A DNA stretch of 5,660 nt from Pseudomonadota bacterium (GCA_021797365.1 JAJZZU010000190.1:1-5660); one strand, 5' to 3'; positions 1 to 5,660 are shown, counted from the first letter of the stretch. A program made the numbers and translations. Notes: generated by a model from the sequence alone, not told the origin.

Positions 1-1
1 C

Positions 2-52
2 ATCGTGCATCCTTACCCTTATAAACGCTTTGACGCCAAATACTCAAGGTAG
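2..52 (+). CDS. 3' end of group II intron-encoded reverse transcriptase/maturase (partial, 5' end outside window)
   Basis: The frame opening at position 2 reads IVHPYPYKRFDAKYSR and ends at TAG (50-52). The stop lies directly against intron domain V, which begins at 53. In bacterial group II introns the maturase gene sits in domain IV and often ends just before domain V, so this tail is probably the last 16 residues of the LtrA-type protein. That protein splices its host intron and reverse-transcribes it for retrohoming. The assignment rests mainly on position, since 16 residues hold no diagnostic motif. The reverse transcriptase core (YADD), the X domain and any endonuclease domain would lie outside the window, so it cannot be judged whether the gene is intact. 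Confidence 0.5.
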   Translation: MVHPYPYKRFDAKYSR

Positions 53-125
53 GAGCCGGATGCGTTAGCAGCGCCTGTCCGGATCTGTGCGGGGGGTGCC
101 GAGTAATCGGCATCCCTACCGCGAC
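53..125 (+). ncRNA. Group II intron 3' end: domains V and VI
   Basis: Domain V: GAGCCGGA (53-60) pairs with TCCGGATC (78-85) in a 33-nt hairpin that starts with the expected AGC triad (54-56). Domain VI: TGCCGA (97-102) and TCGGCA (107-112) form a perfect stem closed by a GTAA (GNRA-type) loop. The stem extends through G93-G96 with T113-C116, and G91-G92 with C119-C120. This leaves T117 and A118 bulged. A118 is 7 nt before the proposed 3' splice site at C125, which ends in AC, matching the AY end and branch-point spacing known for these introns. This is the ribozyme core that releases lariat RNA. Domains I-IV lie upstream of the window. The 3' boundary is inferred from structure, not from a comparison of empty and filled sites. 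Confidence 0.78.
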
Positions 126-282
126 CGCTAGAACGCCAGTGAACAGTGCCTAAAGGTACTTAGCCTACACGTCATTAGCCATTGGGTCTCTCCGGTGTTT
201 AGCGTCGGCAAAACATATATTAGGTTAATACCAAAAGCCACGTTATGCACTATTGCACCCCAATGGAATGCCGGTTCTACGG
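126..282. other. Intron 3' flank, no recognisable gene
   Basis: This stretch lies between the proposed intron end and the stop codon of the RAMA gene. I see no open frame with a believable start and ribosome site, and no strong terminator. One perfect 8-bp inverted repeat, CCATTGGG (179-186) and CCCAATGG (259-266), spans 72 nt and could easily be chance. An AT-rich patch lies at about 212-232. If the intron is intact, the first bases after 125 are its 3' exon, but they do not reveal which gene or element was its target. Confidence 0.5.
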
Positions 283-696
283 TCAACGGTCGCGAGATCT
301 ACGCAGCGATTTGAGCGCGTGCCACGAGTTCTCTCCAGGCATGCGGCATTCCCAAAATGTCCATCCATTTACACTAGTGCCGGTAATATGAATGGCCGCA
401 GCAGACGGCGCCTCAAAACGTTCCCCATCGTCTAAGACGAGCATGCCGGCTTCTGCCTTGCCATAGTGGGTTTGCCCCTTATGCTGAGCGCGGAACTCAG
501 TGCCCCTAGGGAACCGGACACCTTTTGCCACCCAATCACCCGGCCCAGGCACGGAAGCAGCAGGGTCAGGACACGCGTTATTCGCCGGCGGCAGCGCCAA
601 CAACTCCCGCAAAACATCGTTGTACGCAACGCTTTCGGCAGAACGACGCAACGTCAGCGCTTTATAGACATCGAAGTCAATCTCAATGGTGGTCAT
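283..696 (-). CDS. Small RAMA-domain protein with SeqA-like ribbon-helix-helix N-terminus
   Basis: A 137-residue protein. Residues 1-35 (MTTIEIDFDVYKAL, then NDVLRELLAL) resemble the SeqA N-terminal fold: one beta strand and two helices that dimerise, a ribbon-helix-helix type. A Pro/Ala-rich linker (36-55) follows. Residues about 60-131 match the RAMA domain, with GTEFRA, a turn at LDDGERF, then SAAAIHITGTSVNGW and FW. RAMA domains are known from restriction and adenine-methylase proteins and are thought to contact DNA or sense modification. I chose the ATG at 696 because AGGGGG (707-702) sits 5 nt upstream and the protein then opens like SeqA. The longer frame from 759 would translate the operator-like palindrome. 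The gene is divergent from the methyltransferase at 1024, suggesting a shared modification locus. Likely role, by inference: DNA-binding regulator or modification reader. No nuclease motif is visible. Confidence 0.8.
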   Translation of the reverse strand: MTTIEIDFDVYKALTLRRSAESVAYNDVLRELLALPPANNACPDPAASVPGPGDWVAKGVRFPRGTEFRAQHKGQTHYGKAEAGMLVLDDGERFEAPSAAAIHITGTSVNGWTFWECRMPGENSWHALKSLRRSRDR

Positions 697-714
697 AACC
701 GCCCCCTGCTGGAT

Positions 715-755
715 ATTATAGACAGAAAGTACTATAGTACTATAGCGTCTGTCAA
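715..755 (-). promoter_or_regulatory. Promoter/operator region of the RAMA gene with palindromic tandem repeat
   Basis: On the minus strand there is a consensus -35-like TTGACA (755-750) and a consensus -10-like TATAAT (720-715), but 29 bp separate them, so they cannot form one classical promoter. Between them lies AGTACTAT in tandem (728-735 and 736-743), which creates a perfect 14-bp palindrome CTATAGTACTATAG (732-745). Flanking arms GACAGA (721-726) and TCTGTC (748-753) form a second inverted repeat. The layout fits an operator for a dimeric ribbon-helix-helix repressor, possibly the RAMA protein itself. Operator function and the choice of promoter hexamers are inference. Confidence 0.5.
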
Positions 756-1023
756 CCATCTAATCGCGCTCTGGCAAATCGATATGTTTAGATGCTGGTG
801 CGACCACCCCGCTCGCTATGATTACTTGTGTTTTGCCCTGCTGGATTTCTGGCGCATCGGAGTGTCCCTTCGCAGCCTTTCCGACGCTGCTCCGCCTGGA
901 ATGCTGGGTTCAACCTGATTTCATTGCGAAATATAGATAAGCCGGGGTAATCTTGGCCAGTACCCACGTTAGGCTTTCAAAGGCAGTGACAAGCGCCCCA
1001 ACGGAACATCAGAGAAGCCTTTT
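756..1023. other. Divergent intergenic region upstream of the methyltransferase
   Basis: No supported gene. A minus-strand frame across about 765-915 is open but has no usable start codon. A weak plus-strand promoter is possible: TTCAAC (909-914), a 17-bp gap, then TATAGA (932-937), which would serve the methyltransferase at 1024. The -35 match is poor, so this is only a suggestion. The methyltransferase ribosome site is probably AGAGAAG (1011-1017), 6 nt before the ATG. Confidence 0.35.
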
Positions 1024-2268
1024 ATGGCACGGTTAACCGAACAAGAACAGCAAGAAGTCATCCGCCATCTGGAAGCGGCCAAGCCGTTGCCAGAGAAGTA
1101 CCGGTTCCTCTTGTTCGAAGACAAGCGGGAAGTCGAGTTGGTCTGGAACGGCAAGACCAACGAGGTCTGTAATGTGGTGCTTCCCTTTCAGACCATCGAG
1201 CAGGTGGATGAACCCCGTTCTGAAAAGCCTATACCCGTGCAGTTTGGGATATTTGACACAGATACCCGTGGACGCCAATTGAAAGGGTGGACCAATAAAC
1301 TTATTTGGGGTGACAACAAACTCATCCTCTCCAGCCTTAAGAACGGCCCCTTACGGGAAGAGATCGAAAAGCAGGGCGGCCTGAAGCTGATTTACATAGA
1401 CCCGCCTTTCGATGTGGGTGCCGATTTCTCCATGGACATCGAGATTGGCGGGGACACCTTCACCAAGAAGGCCGGAGTCCTAGAGGAGATTGCCTATCGA
1501 GATACGTGGGGCAAAGGAGCCGACTCATTCATTGCCATGATCTACGAGCGGCTGGTCCTAATGCGGGATCTGCTGGCAGAGGATGGGAGTATTTATGTGC
1601 ATTGCGATTGGCGGGTGAACGCATATATAAGACTTGCCATGGATGAAATTTTCGGGAGGACTTTCTTAGTCAATGACCTGGTTTGGCACTATCGAACATT
1701 CCAAGGTCAGACACACGGCTACTTCGCAAAGAAGCATGACAACTTGCTCCTGTTTAAAAAAGGGCCCGTTCACACCTACAAAGAGATCTTTGATACCCAA
1801 ATAGAAGACACTATTGACGTCAAACGTTGGGCGGCTTACCTGAATGAGAATCACTGCATAACTGGTTCAAAAATGCCGGTGCAAGATAGCCGGTTTGTTC
1901 GCTACCTAAAAAAATGGCAGAAGAAGCACGGCCGTGAACCAGGCGTAGACGATGTTGTCTTCGAAGTCCGTGGTCAGCCGGTTGATTCGGTTTGGGACAT
2001 GAAAGGCCTCGATCCAAAGTCTTCGGAAAAGTGTGACTACCCCACTCAAAAACCGGAATCTTTGTTGGAACGTATCATCAAAGCCTCTTCTAACGAAGGG
2101 GACTTGGTAGCCGACTTCTTCTGTGGCTCTGGTACGACTGCCGCCGTAGCCGAGAAATTGGGGCGCAAGTGGATTGTGTCTGATCTGGGTAAGTTCGCCA
2201 TCCACACCACCCGCAAACGCATGATCGGTGTCCAACGTAAGCTAAAGCCTCAACGCTCATTTAAATGA
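1024..2268 (+). CDS. Beta-class DNA adenine methyltransferase (type III Mod-like), probably 3'-truncated
   Basis: A 414-residue S-adenosylmethionine-dependent methyltransferase, predicted to methylate adenine N6 at a specific site. Motif IV is DPPF (126-129, in LIYIDPPF). The SAM-binding motif I is FFCGSGTT (365-372), after the usual YPTQKP box (339-344). The order motif IV, variable recognition region, motif I marks the beta class, which includes type III Mod and COG2189 proteins. Residues about 215-335 would hold the target recognition region. Relatives with this N-terminus, as I recall them, continue for hundreds of residues after the [15 protein letters not shown] helix. Here the frame ends 7 residues after it, a few bases before the GC-rich IS21-like DNA. 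The core may still fold and bind SAM, but loss of the C-terminal part could abolish activity or partner binding. No Res subunit follows. The start is supported by AGAGAAG 6 nt upstream. Confidence 0.88.
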   Translation: MARLTEQEQQEVIRHLEAAKPLPEKYRFLLFEDKREVELVWNGKTNEVCNVVLPFQTIEQVDEPRSEKPIPVQFGIFDTDTRGRQLKGWTNKLIWGDNKLILSSLKNGPLREEIEKQGGLKLIYIDPPFDVGADFSMDIEIGGDTFTKKAGVLEEIAYRDTWGKGADSFIAMIYERLVLMRDLLAEDGSIYVHCDWRVNAYIRLAMDEIFGRTFLVNDLVWHYRTFQGQTHGYFAKKHDNLLLFKKGPVHTYKEIFDTQIEDTIDVKRWAAYLNENHCITGSKMPVQDSRFVRYLKKWQKKHGREPGVDDVVFEVRGQPVDSVWDMKGLDPKSSEKCDYPTQKPESLLERIIKASSNEGDLVADFFCGSGTTAAVAEKLGRKWIVSDLGKFAIHTTRKRMIGVQRKLKPQRSFK

Positions 2269-2275
2269 ACCCAGA

Positions 2276-2419
2276 TGTGCTCAATGAACCGGACCCGGCG
2301 AGTGCGCGGCACTCTGTGGTGGGCAGGGCGTAACGGGACGGTGAGCAGGGGCTCGAAGACGGAGGGGGCCGAGGGATGGCCGCAGGCCAGCACCACCCAT
2401 CGTGCATGGATTGGGTGAC
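2276..2419. other. Non-coding 3' end of the IS21-like element
   Basis: This is the DNA between the istB stop and the truncated methyltransferase, and it should hold the element's istB-side terminal repeats. A perfect 6-bp hairpin, GAGTGC (2300-2305) and GCACTC (2309-2314) with a 3-nt loop, lies close to the proposed edge. No T-tract follows on either strand, so a rho-independent terminator is unlikely. It may instead be a transposase-binding repeat. The CTCTTTGCAAGA motif found at the other end is absent here. Confidence 0.35.
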
Positions 2420-3223
2420 CTAGGGTTTCGCAGACGAGCGGCGACGGGTCTTGGGGGAGCCGGGGGTCGGATCGGACGGGTCTTGCGGAACCGGGGATGT
2501 GGAAGCGGGGCTGCGTAAGGACGGGCCCTGGATGCGGATGGTGATGCAGTGGTGCTGGAGGCGGTCCAGCAGGGCGTCGACCAGGGATTTGTTGGGGAAG
2601 AGCTCATACCAGGAGGGCGTATCCAGGTTGGTCGTGATGATGGTCGACGCCCGCCCATAGCGGCTGTCCATCAAGCGGAAGAAGGCGTTGGTCTGTTCGG
2701 GTTTCAGGGTCAGGTAGCCAAGCTCATCGATGACCAACGGGCGGATGGCGGTTAAGTGGCGCATGAGCTTGGCCGTGGACCGGTCGGCCAGCGAGGCGTA
2801 GAGCTCATCGAGCAGCGCCTGGGCGTTGTAGAAGCGCCCGTTGTAGCCGTTGAGGCAGGCCTCGCGCAGTAGACCGATGGCGATCCCGGTCTTGCCGGTA
2901 CCGGGCGGTCCGATCAATAGGACATTCTCGGCGCGCTGGAGGAAGTCGAGGCCGGCGAGCGTCAGGATCTGGGACTTGGTCACGCCCGGCTGGCGCGCAA
3001 ACGGGAACGACTCCAGGGTCCAGCGCCACGGCAGCCGGGCGCTCTCGAGCCGGTAGGCCAATCGGCGCTCGCGGCGATAGCCGATCTCTGCGATCAAGAG
3101 CCGCTTCAAGACCTCGGGCGTCGCCGTCCCCTCGCGTTCGGCGCGATCGAGTTCGGCATCAAGCACGTGCCCCATCCCGCGGTACTTGAGCTCCTCGAGG
3201 AGGGCCATGATCTCAGAACGCAT
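2420..3223 (-). CDS. istB: IstB-like transposition helper ATPase, IS21 family
   Basis: A 267-residue AAA+ ATPase related to DnaC. In IS21 transposition IstB remodels target DNA and activates the IstA transposase. Visible motifs: Walker A GPPGTGKT (105-112), Walker B LVIDELGY (163-170), sensor I TTN (197-199) and an arginine in LLDRL (221) in the expected place. The N-terminal 60 residues (LLEELKYRGMGHVLDAEL) match the IstB N-terminal domain. The last 30 residues are Ser/Pro/Arg-rich and look disordered, somewhat beyond the conserved core. The ATG at 3223 lies 7 nt after a strong GAGGAG site and inside the end of istA, an 11-bp overlap that implies translational coupling. Nothing indicates inactivation. 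Confidence 0.95.
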   Translation of the reverse strand: MRSEIMALLEELKYRGMGHVLDAELDRAEREGTATPEVLKRLLIAEIGYRRERRLAYRLESARLPWRWTLESFPFARQPGVTKSQILTLAGLDFLQRAENVLLIGPPGTGKTGIAIGLLREACLNGYNGRFYNAQALLDELYASLADRSTAKLMRHLTAIRPLVIDELGYLTLKPEQTNAFFRLMDSRYGRASTIITTNLDTPSWYELFPNKSLVDALLDRLQHHCITIRIQGPSLRSPASTSPVPQDPSDPTPGSPKTRRRSSAKP

Positions 3224-4607
3224 CGGGCGGCTCCTCGGGGGCCTCCAGCGCGAAGAAGTCGCCGGCCACCTGCTTTAGGATCAAGGCCTCGAGCCGGGCC
3301 ATATCAAAGAGCCCGAAGGCGAGCGCCTGGCGGATCGCCGCCTGGAACGGCGCGGCCGGATAGGTGCGCTGCAATTCCTGCAAGCGCCGGAGCCGCCGGC
3401 GCCCCTGGCCCGTATGGCGGCGCAGGGCCTGCGCATACTCGTGCACCAGCGGCGCGTCCCCCCAGGGGAAGGTGTCTTCCGGGGCCGCGGCCCGCGCCTT
3501 GCGCACGGGGGTCGGGTGGTGCGCGGGATCACGCACCGTGCCTTGGCGACAGTCGATGAGGCGCGCATGCTCGGCCACGAGCGTGCCGCGGTCGTGCACG
3601 GCCACGCGCTCGGGGTACTTGTAGACTGTGACCGGCCGCCCGCAGAGACGCTCCGGTACCGAATACCGATTGGCATCGAGCGAGATGAAGCCTGAGAGGT
3701 CCACGGTGCGCTCCACTACCTCATAGACCGGCGGCAGCACCGGGGGCAGCGGGGTCAGATAAGGCTTCTCCAGGACATAGGCGGCCTCGGCGGACATGCC
3801 GAGCACGCGCTTAGGGGTCGCGTTGGCGACGGTCTCGCACCAGAGCCGCGCCTGTGCGTTCAAGTCGGCGTAATCGCGAAACGTGCGCCCCGGGAGGAAG
3901 TGGCCTTCGATATAGGCAAACACCCTTTCGATCCTCCCTTTGCGATCGGGATGTCCGATCCTATGCGCCACAAAGCCAAAGCCCAGGGTGCGCGCGAACG
4001 CCGCCATCTCCGGGGCGATGACCGCCTCGCTCCCGCTCCCGGAGGCCAGCACGACGTGGGTGTTGTCGATCACGCAGCGCGGACAGGTGCCGTCCATGAA
4101 GACCGCGGCCTCGCGCAAGAAGTGCTTGGCCTCGAAGCGGGTAAAGCGTGGCGAGTAGGCCATGAAGAGTCGGCGCGAGTAGGCGAGCACAAGCCCCGCG
4201 CACTGGGCGGTGACCACGCGGCCGCCGATCGTCACGCGATGCGGCGAGGTGTCGTGTTGCATCTCGCAGCCCGGGGCAAAGACATACTCCCCGGCCCGCG
4301 CCGGCGGGGCCCGCAGCCCGGCCTCGCGCAGCCAGCGGGTGAGCGTGCTGTAGGAGACGTGCGTCCCGTCGGCGGCCAGGAGCTCGCGCACGCGCATGGC
4401 GTTGCCGCGGGCGCGCTCCAGGGTCGCGCCGAGATCGGGCGGGATGCGGTCTACGGGCAGGCGCCGCACGACGGGCGCGCCGTCGGGGGCGCGCAGCGCC
4501 CGGCGCACGGCATTGCGCGAGATCTTAAGGTCCTGGGCGATCTGGCGCAGACTCGCCCCTTGGGCCTTCAGCGTGCGGATCGCGGTGCGCATCTCGGGGG
4601 TGATCAT
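3213..4607 (-). CDS. istA: IstA-like DDE transposase, IS21 family
   Basis: A 464-residue transposase that cuts and joins the element ends. The N-terminal helix-turn-helix (LKAQGASLRQIAQDLKISRNAVRRAL, about 13-38) would bind the terminal repeats, and a second DNA-binding segment (STLTRWLREAGL, 87-98) follows. The catalytic DDE triad fits D119 (MQHDTSPH), D181 (CVIDNTHV) and E227 (RKGRIER), with IS21-like spacings of 62 and 46 residues. A beta-barrel-like C-terminal region (about 290-350) precedes an Arg-rich helix. I chose the ATG at 4607, preceded by GAGG (4621-4618); the same frame extends to a TTG at 4625, which is less likely. The gene overlaps the end of the ParB-like gene by 83 bp and istB by 11 bp. 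It appears complete, and the triad is intact. Confidence 0.94.
   Translation of the reverse strand: MITPEMRTAIRTLKAQGASLRQIAQDLKISRNAVRRALRAPDGAPVVRRLPVDRIPPDLGATLERARGNAMRVRELLAADGTHVSYSTLTRWLREAGLRAPPARAGEYVFAPGCEMQHDTSPHRVTIGGRVVTAQCAGLVLAYSRRLFMAYSPRFTRFEAKHFLREAAVFMDGTCPRCVIDNTHVVLASGSGSEAVIAPEMAAFARTLGFGFVAHRIGHPDRKGRIERVFAYIEGHFLPGRTFRDYADLNAQARLWCETVANATPKRVLGMSAEAAYVLEKPYLTPLPPVLPPVYEVVERTVDLSGFISLDANRYSVPERLCGRPVTVYKYPERVAVHDRGTLVAEHARLIDCRQGTVRDPAHHPTPVRKARAAAPEDTFPWGDAPLVHEYAQALRRHTGQGRRRLRRLQELQRTYPAAPFQAAIRQALAFGLFDMARLEALILKQVAGDFFALEAPEEPPDAF
3231..3236 (-). promoter_or_regulatory. Ribosome binding site of istB, inside istA
   Basis: GAGGAG on the minus strand, 7 nt before the istB ATG. 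It lies within the last codons of istA, fixes the istB start, and supports termination-reinitiation coupling across the 11-bp overlap. Confidence 0.75.
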
Positions 4608-5505
4608 GAGGGCTATACCTCGCAAGGGTGTGCGCCTCGCGCACGAGGGTCTCGGTGAGCCGTAGCAGGGTCCGGCGCAGGTCCTCGGGCCACGGCTCCC
4701 CGGAGAGTGCCGCGAGGCGTTTGTTCAGGCGCGCCAGGATCGCCTCCAGCACCCGGATATCATGCAGACAGGCGCCCTCGGGGCCATCGCGTAGGGATGC
4801 CTCGACGCGTTCCTGCGCGCGCACGGCGAGCGCCGCCTCAAAGAGCCGGGGATGATCGACGAGGCGCTCGCGTTCGCGGGCGCGGGCCTGGCGGTAGCGC
4901 GCGAACCACGCGCGTAGGGTGCGCGTGGCCAGCGGGTGCGCGCGCAGGGCCTCCAGGAGACGTCCGGCGTGATCGGCATTGGCGCGCGCCAACGGAATGA
5001 GCACGCGCGTGGCCGACCACAGCGAGAGGGTGCCTACGCGCAGCGCCTGGGAGAGCGGCTCCGACAGGCCGTCAAGCAAGGTCAGCCGGCGACTCACCCA
5101 ACTCACGTCGCGCCCACAATGGCGGGCCACCTCCTGCTGGGACAGGCCTTGGACGGCGGTCAGTTCCCGCAACCACCAGGCCTCCTCAATCGCCGCCCAC
5201 GCCCGTCCCTGGGCGCGGGTGAGCGCGAGGATCAAGCCTGCGGTGAGATCGACTGCGCGCGTCTCGACGCGGACGGTGTCCCGGCCCAGGCGCCGCAAGG
5301 CGGCCACGCGCCGATAGCCGTCGAGCAAGACAAGCTGCGGGCTCCCGGCGAGGGCCACGGCCAGGCAAGGCTCGCGCTGACCATAGCGCTCCAGCGATTG
5401 CCGCAGCCGCTCCAGGGCCCGGGGGTCGGCCAGCCGCAGATCGGCATAGCGCAGGTCCAGGCGGTGCAGGTCGAGTTCGCAGTCGCAAAAGTCGGGCGTG
5501 GTCAT
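4525..5505 (-). CDS. ParB-like protein carried by the IS21-like element
   Basis: A 326-residue protein. Residues about 10-85 fit a ParB/Spo0J N-terminal domain (RLADPRALERLRQSLERYG, then LVLLDGYRRVAALRRLG). Residues 105-147 form a KorB/ParB-type helix-turn-helix (LSQQEVARHCGRDVSWVSRRLTLL). The rest is helical and Arg/Leu-rich, ending in a His/Asp/Pro-rich tail from 298 that lies mostly over the istA overlap. In the nucleotide-binding box, GERR of classical CTPase ParBs reads DGYRR (62-66): both arginines are kept but the glutamate is lost. No ParA partner is present. As first gene of a probable parB-istA-istB operon, it may regulate the operon, bind element ends or steer target choice; all three are inference. 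The ATG at 5505 matches the usual ParB start but lacks a clear ribosome site; GTG at 5544 or TTG at 5559 are in-frame alternatives. Confidence 0.83.
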   Translation of the reverse strand: MTTPDFCDCELDLHRLDLRYADLRLADPRALERLRQSLERYGQREPCLAVALAGSPQLVLLDGYRRVAALRRLGRDTVRVETRAVDLTAGLILALTRAQGRAWAAIEEAWWLRELTAVQGLSQQEVARHCGRDVSWVSRRLTLLDGLSEPLSQALRVGTLSLWSATRVLIPLARANADHAGRLLEALRAHPLATRTLRAWFARYRQARARERERLVDHPRLFEAALAVRAQERVEASLRDGPEGACLHDIRVLEAILARLNKRLAALSGEPWPEDLRRTLLRLTETLVREAHTLARYSPHDHPRDAHRDPHAEGPRGESAPDRPGP

Positions 5506-5549
5506 GCGCAAACGGTAGCAGCCGGATGCCCGCGCACCTATCACGTCCT

Positions 5550-5562
5550 CTCTTTGCAAGAG
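5550..5562. repeat. Palindromic repeat copy 1, CTCTTTGCAAGAG
   Basis: CTCTT (5550-5554) and AAGAG (5558-5562) are perfect inverted arms around TGC, centred 51 bp upstream of the proposed parB-like ATG. Its first 12 bases recur at 5631-5642. It could be an operator, a parS-like site for the ParB-like protein, or a transposase-binding repeat of the element end. If translation started at TTG 5559 the site would overlap the gene's first codons. Confidence 0.55.
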
Positions 5563-5630
5563 CGCCCGCCCGGGGACTGAAGGCGCTTTAAATCCTTGAT
5601 AGCACAGTCAATTCCACGGTCCACGCGTCA

Positions 5631-5642
5631 CTCTTTGCAAGA
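5631..5642. repeat. Palindromic repeat copy 2, CTCTTTGCAAGA
   Basis: Identical to the first 12 bases of copy 1, same orientation, 81 bp further out, and followed by a similar CG-rich run (TCGCCGCC against GCGCCCGCC). One arm base differs, so the palindrome is imperfect. IS21-family ends typically carry several short transposase-binding repeats in the same orientation, so this suggests the element continues at least to here. Confidence 0.5.
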
Positions 5643-5660
5643 TCGCCGCCGCCGGCCGCA

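Larger units (their letters stand above)
2276..5660 (-). mobile_element. IS21-family element with an extra ParB-like gene (left end not resolved)
   Basis: The minus strand carries parB-like, istA and istB in tight overlapping order, and the whole block is much richer in G+C than the methyltransferase. The istB-side end should lie between 2269 and 2419. A candidate boundary is TGTGCT (2276-2281), because IS21-family ends begin with TG. A matching TGTGCT on the minus strand at 5606-5601, then CAAGGA against CAATGA, suggests inverted repeats. However, no target duplication is visible, and a CTCTTTGCAAGA repeat lies outside 5606, so the parB-side end may be beyond the window. Presence of the element is well supported; its exact limits are not. 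Confidence 0.75.

Noticed and set aside
179..266. 8-bp inverted repeat CCATTGGG/CCCAATGG, considered as a terminator or insertion-sequence end.
   Set aside because: The 72-nt gap is too long for a terminator, the match does not extend, and a chance 8-mer pair in this span is quite likely.
1..282. Possible integron attC sites near GTTAGC and TTAGCC motifs.
   Set aside because: No paired core sites with the needed imperfect inverted arms, and no integrase or cassette gene nearby.
765..915. Minus-strand open stretch of about 50 codons between the RAMA gene and the methyltransferase, with a protein-like ending (KHIDLPERD).
   Set aside because: It has no ATG, GTG or TTG start in a useful position and no ribosome site; at best a gene remnant.
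2264..2290. Direct repeat AATGAACC (2264-2271 and 2283-2290), considered as a target-site duplication.
   Set aside because: Both copies lie at the same end of the element; a duplication should have one copy at each end, and none is seen on the right.
1..2407. Ten-base match CATCGTGCAT at 1-10 and 2398-2407, considered as a shared recombination or insertion site.
   Set aside because: It does not extend to either side, and the two contexts (intron maturase end and IS21-like 3' end) are unrelated; probably chance.
3900..4658. Long plus-strand open frame opposite istA (252 codons), and another opposite the ParB-like gene at 4936-5580.
   Set aside because: They are antisense to well-recognised GC-rich genes, where high G+C removes stop codons by itself; the translations show no domain.
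5583..5611. Promoter for the parB-istA-istB operon using TTGACT (5611-5606, minus strand) and the TTTAAA downstream.
   Set aside because: The gap of 13 bp is too short for a standard sigma-70 promoter and no better -10 is placed correctly.

Overview
The window looks like an accessory region of a proteobacterial genome or plasmid, packed with mobile DNA and DNA-modification genes. No gene fixes the genus. Base composition is mosaic. Of two 60-base samples, 1741-1800 (methyltransferase) has 25 G+C and 4321-4380 (transposase) has 45, so the right 60% very likely has a different origin from the left 40%.

Layout. (1) Positions 1-125 are the 3' end of a group II intron: the last codons of an intron-encoded reverse transcriptase/maturase, followed at once by catalytic domain V and a branch-point domain VI. 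(2) Positions 126-282 are flanking DNA with no recognisable gene. (3) Positions 283-696, minus strand, encode a 137-residue protein with a SeqA-like ribbon-helix-helix N-terminus and a C-terminal RAMA (restriction enzyme adenine methylase associated) domain. Its promoter region carries a striking palindromic tandem repeat. (4) Positions 1024-2268, plus strand and divergent from it, encode a beta-class DNA adenine methyltransferase of the type III Mod kind. It keeps both catalytic motifs but stops just after the catalytic core, where longer relatives continue. (5) From about 2276 to the window end, on the minus strand, lies a GC-rich IS21-family element with three genes in transcription order: a ParB-like protein, the IstA transposase and the IstB ATPase.

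How it fits together. The RAMA protein and the methyltransferase form a divergent pair and were probably part of one DNA-modification locus. That locus appears to have been cut at its 3' side by arrival of, or a deletion next to, the IS21-like element; no restriction subunit is visible. In the element, parB overlaps istA by 83 bp and istA overlaps istB by 11 bp, so all three are probably co-translated. The ParB-like gene is not part of a standard two-gene IS21 element. With two copies of a near-palindromic 12-mer just upstream, it is the most interesting candidate for an undescribed function, such as target choice, end recognition or self-regulation of the transposon.
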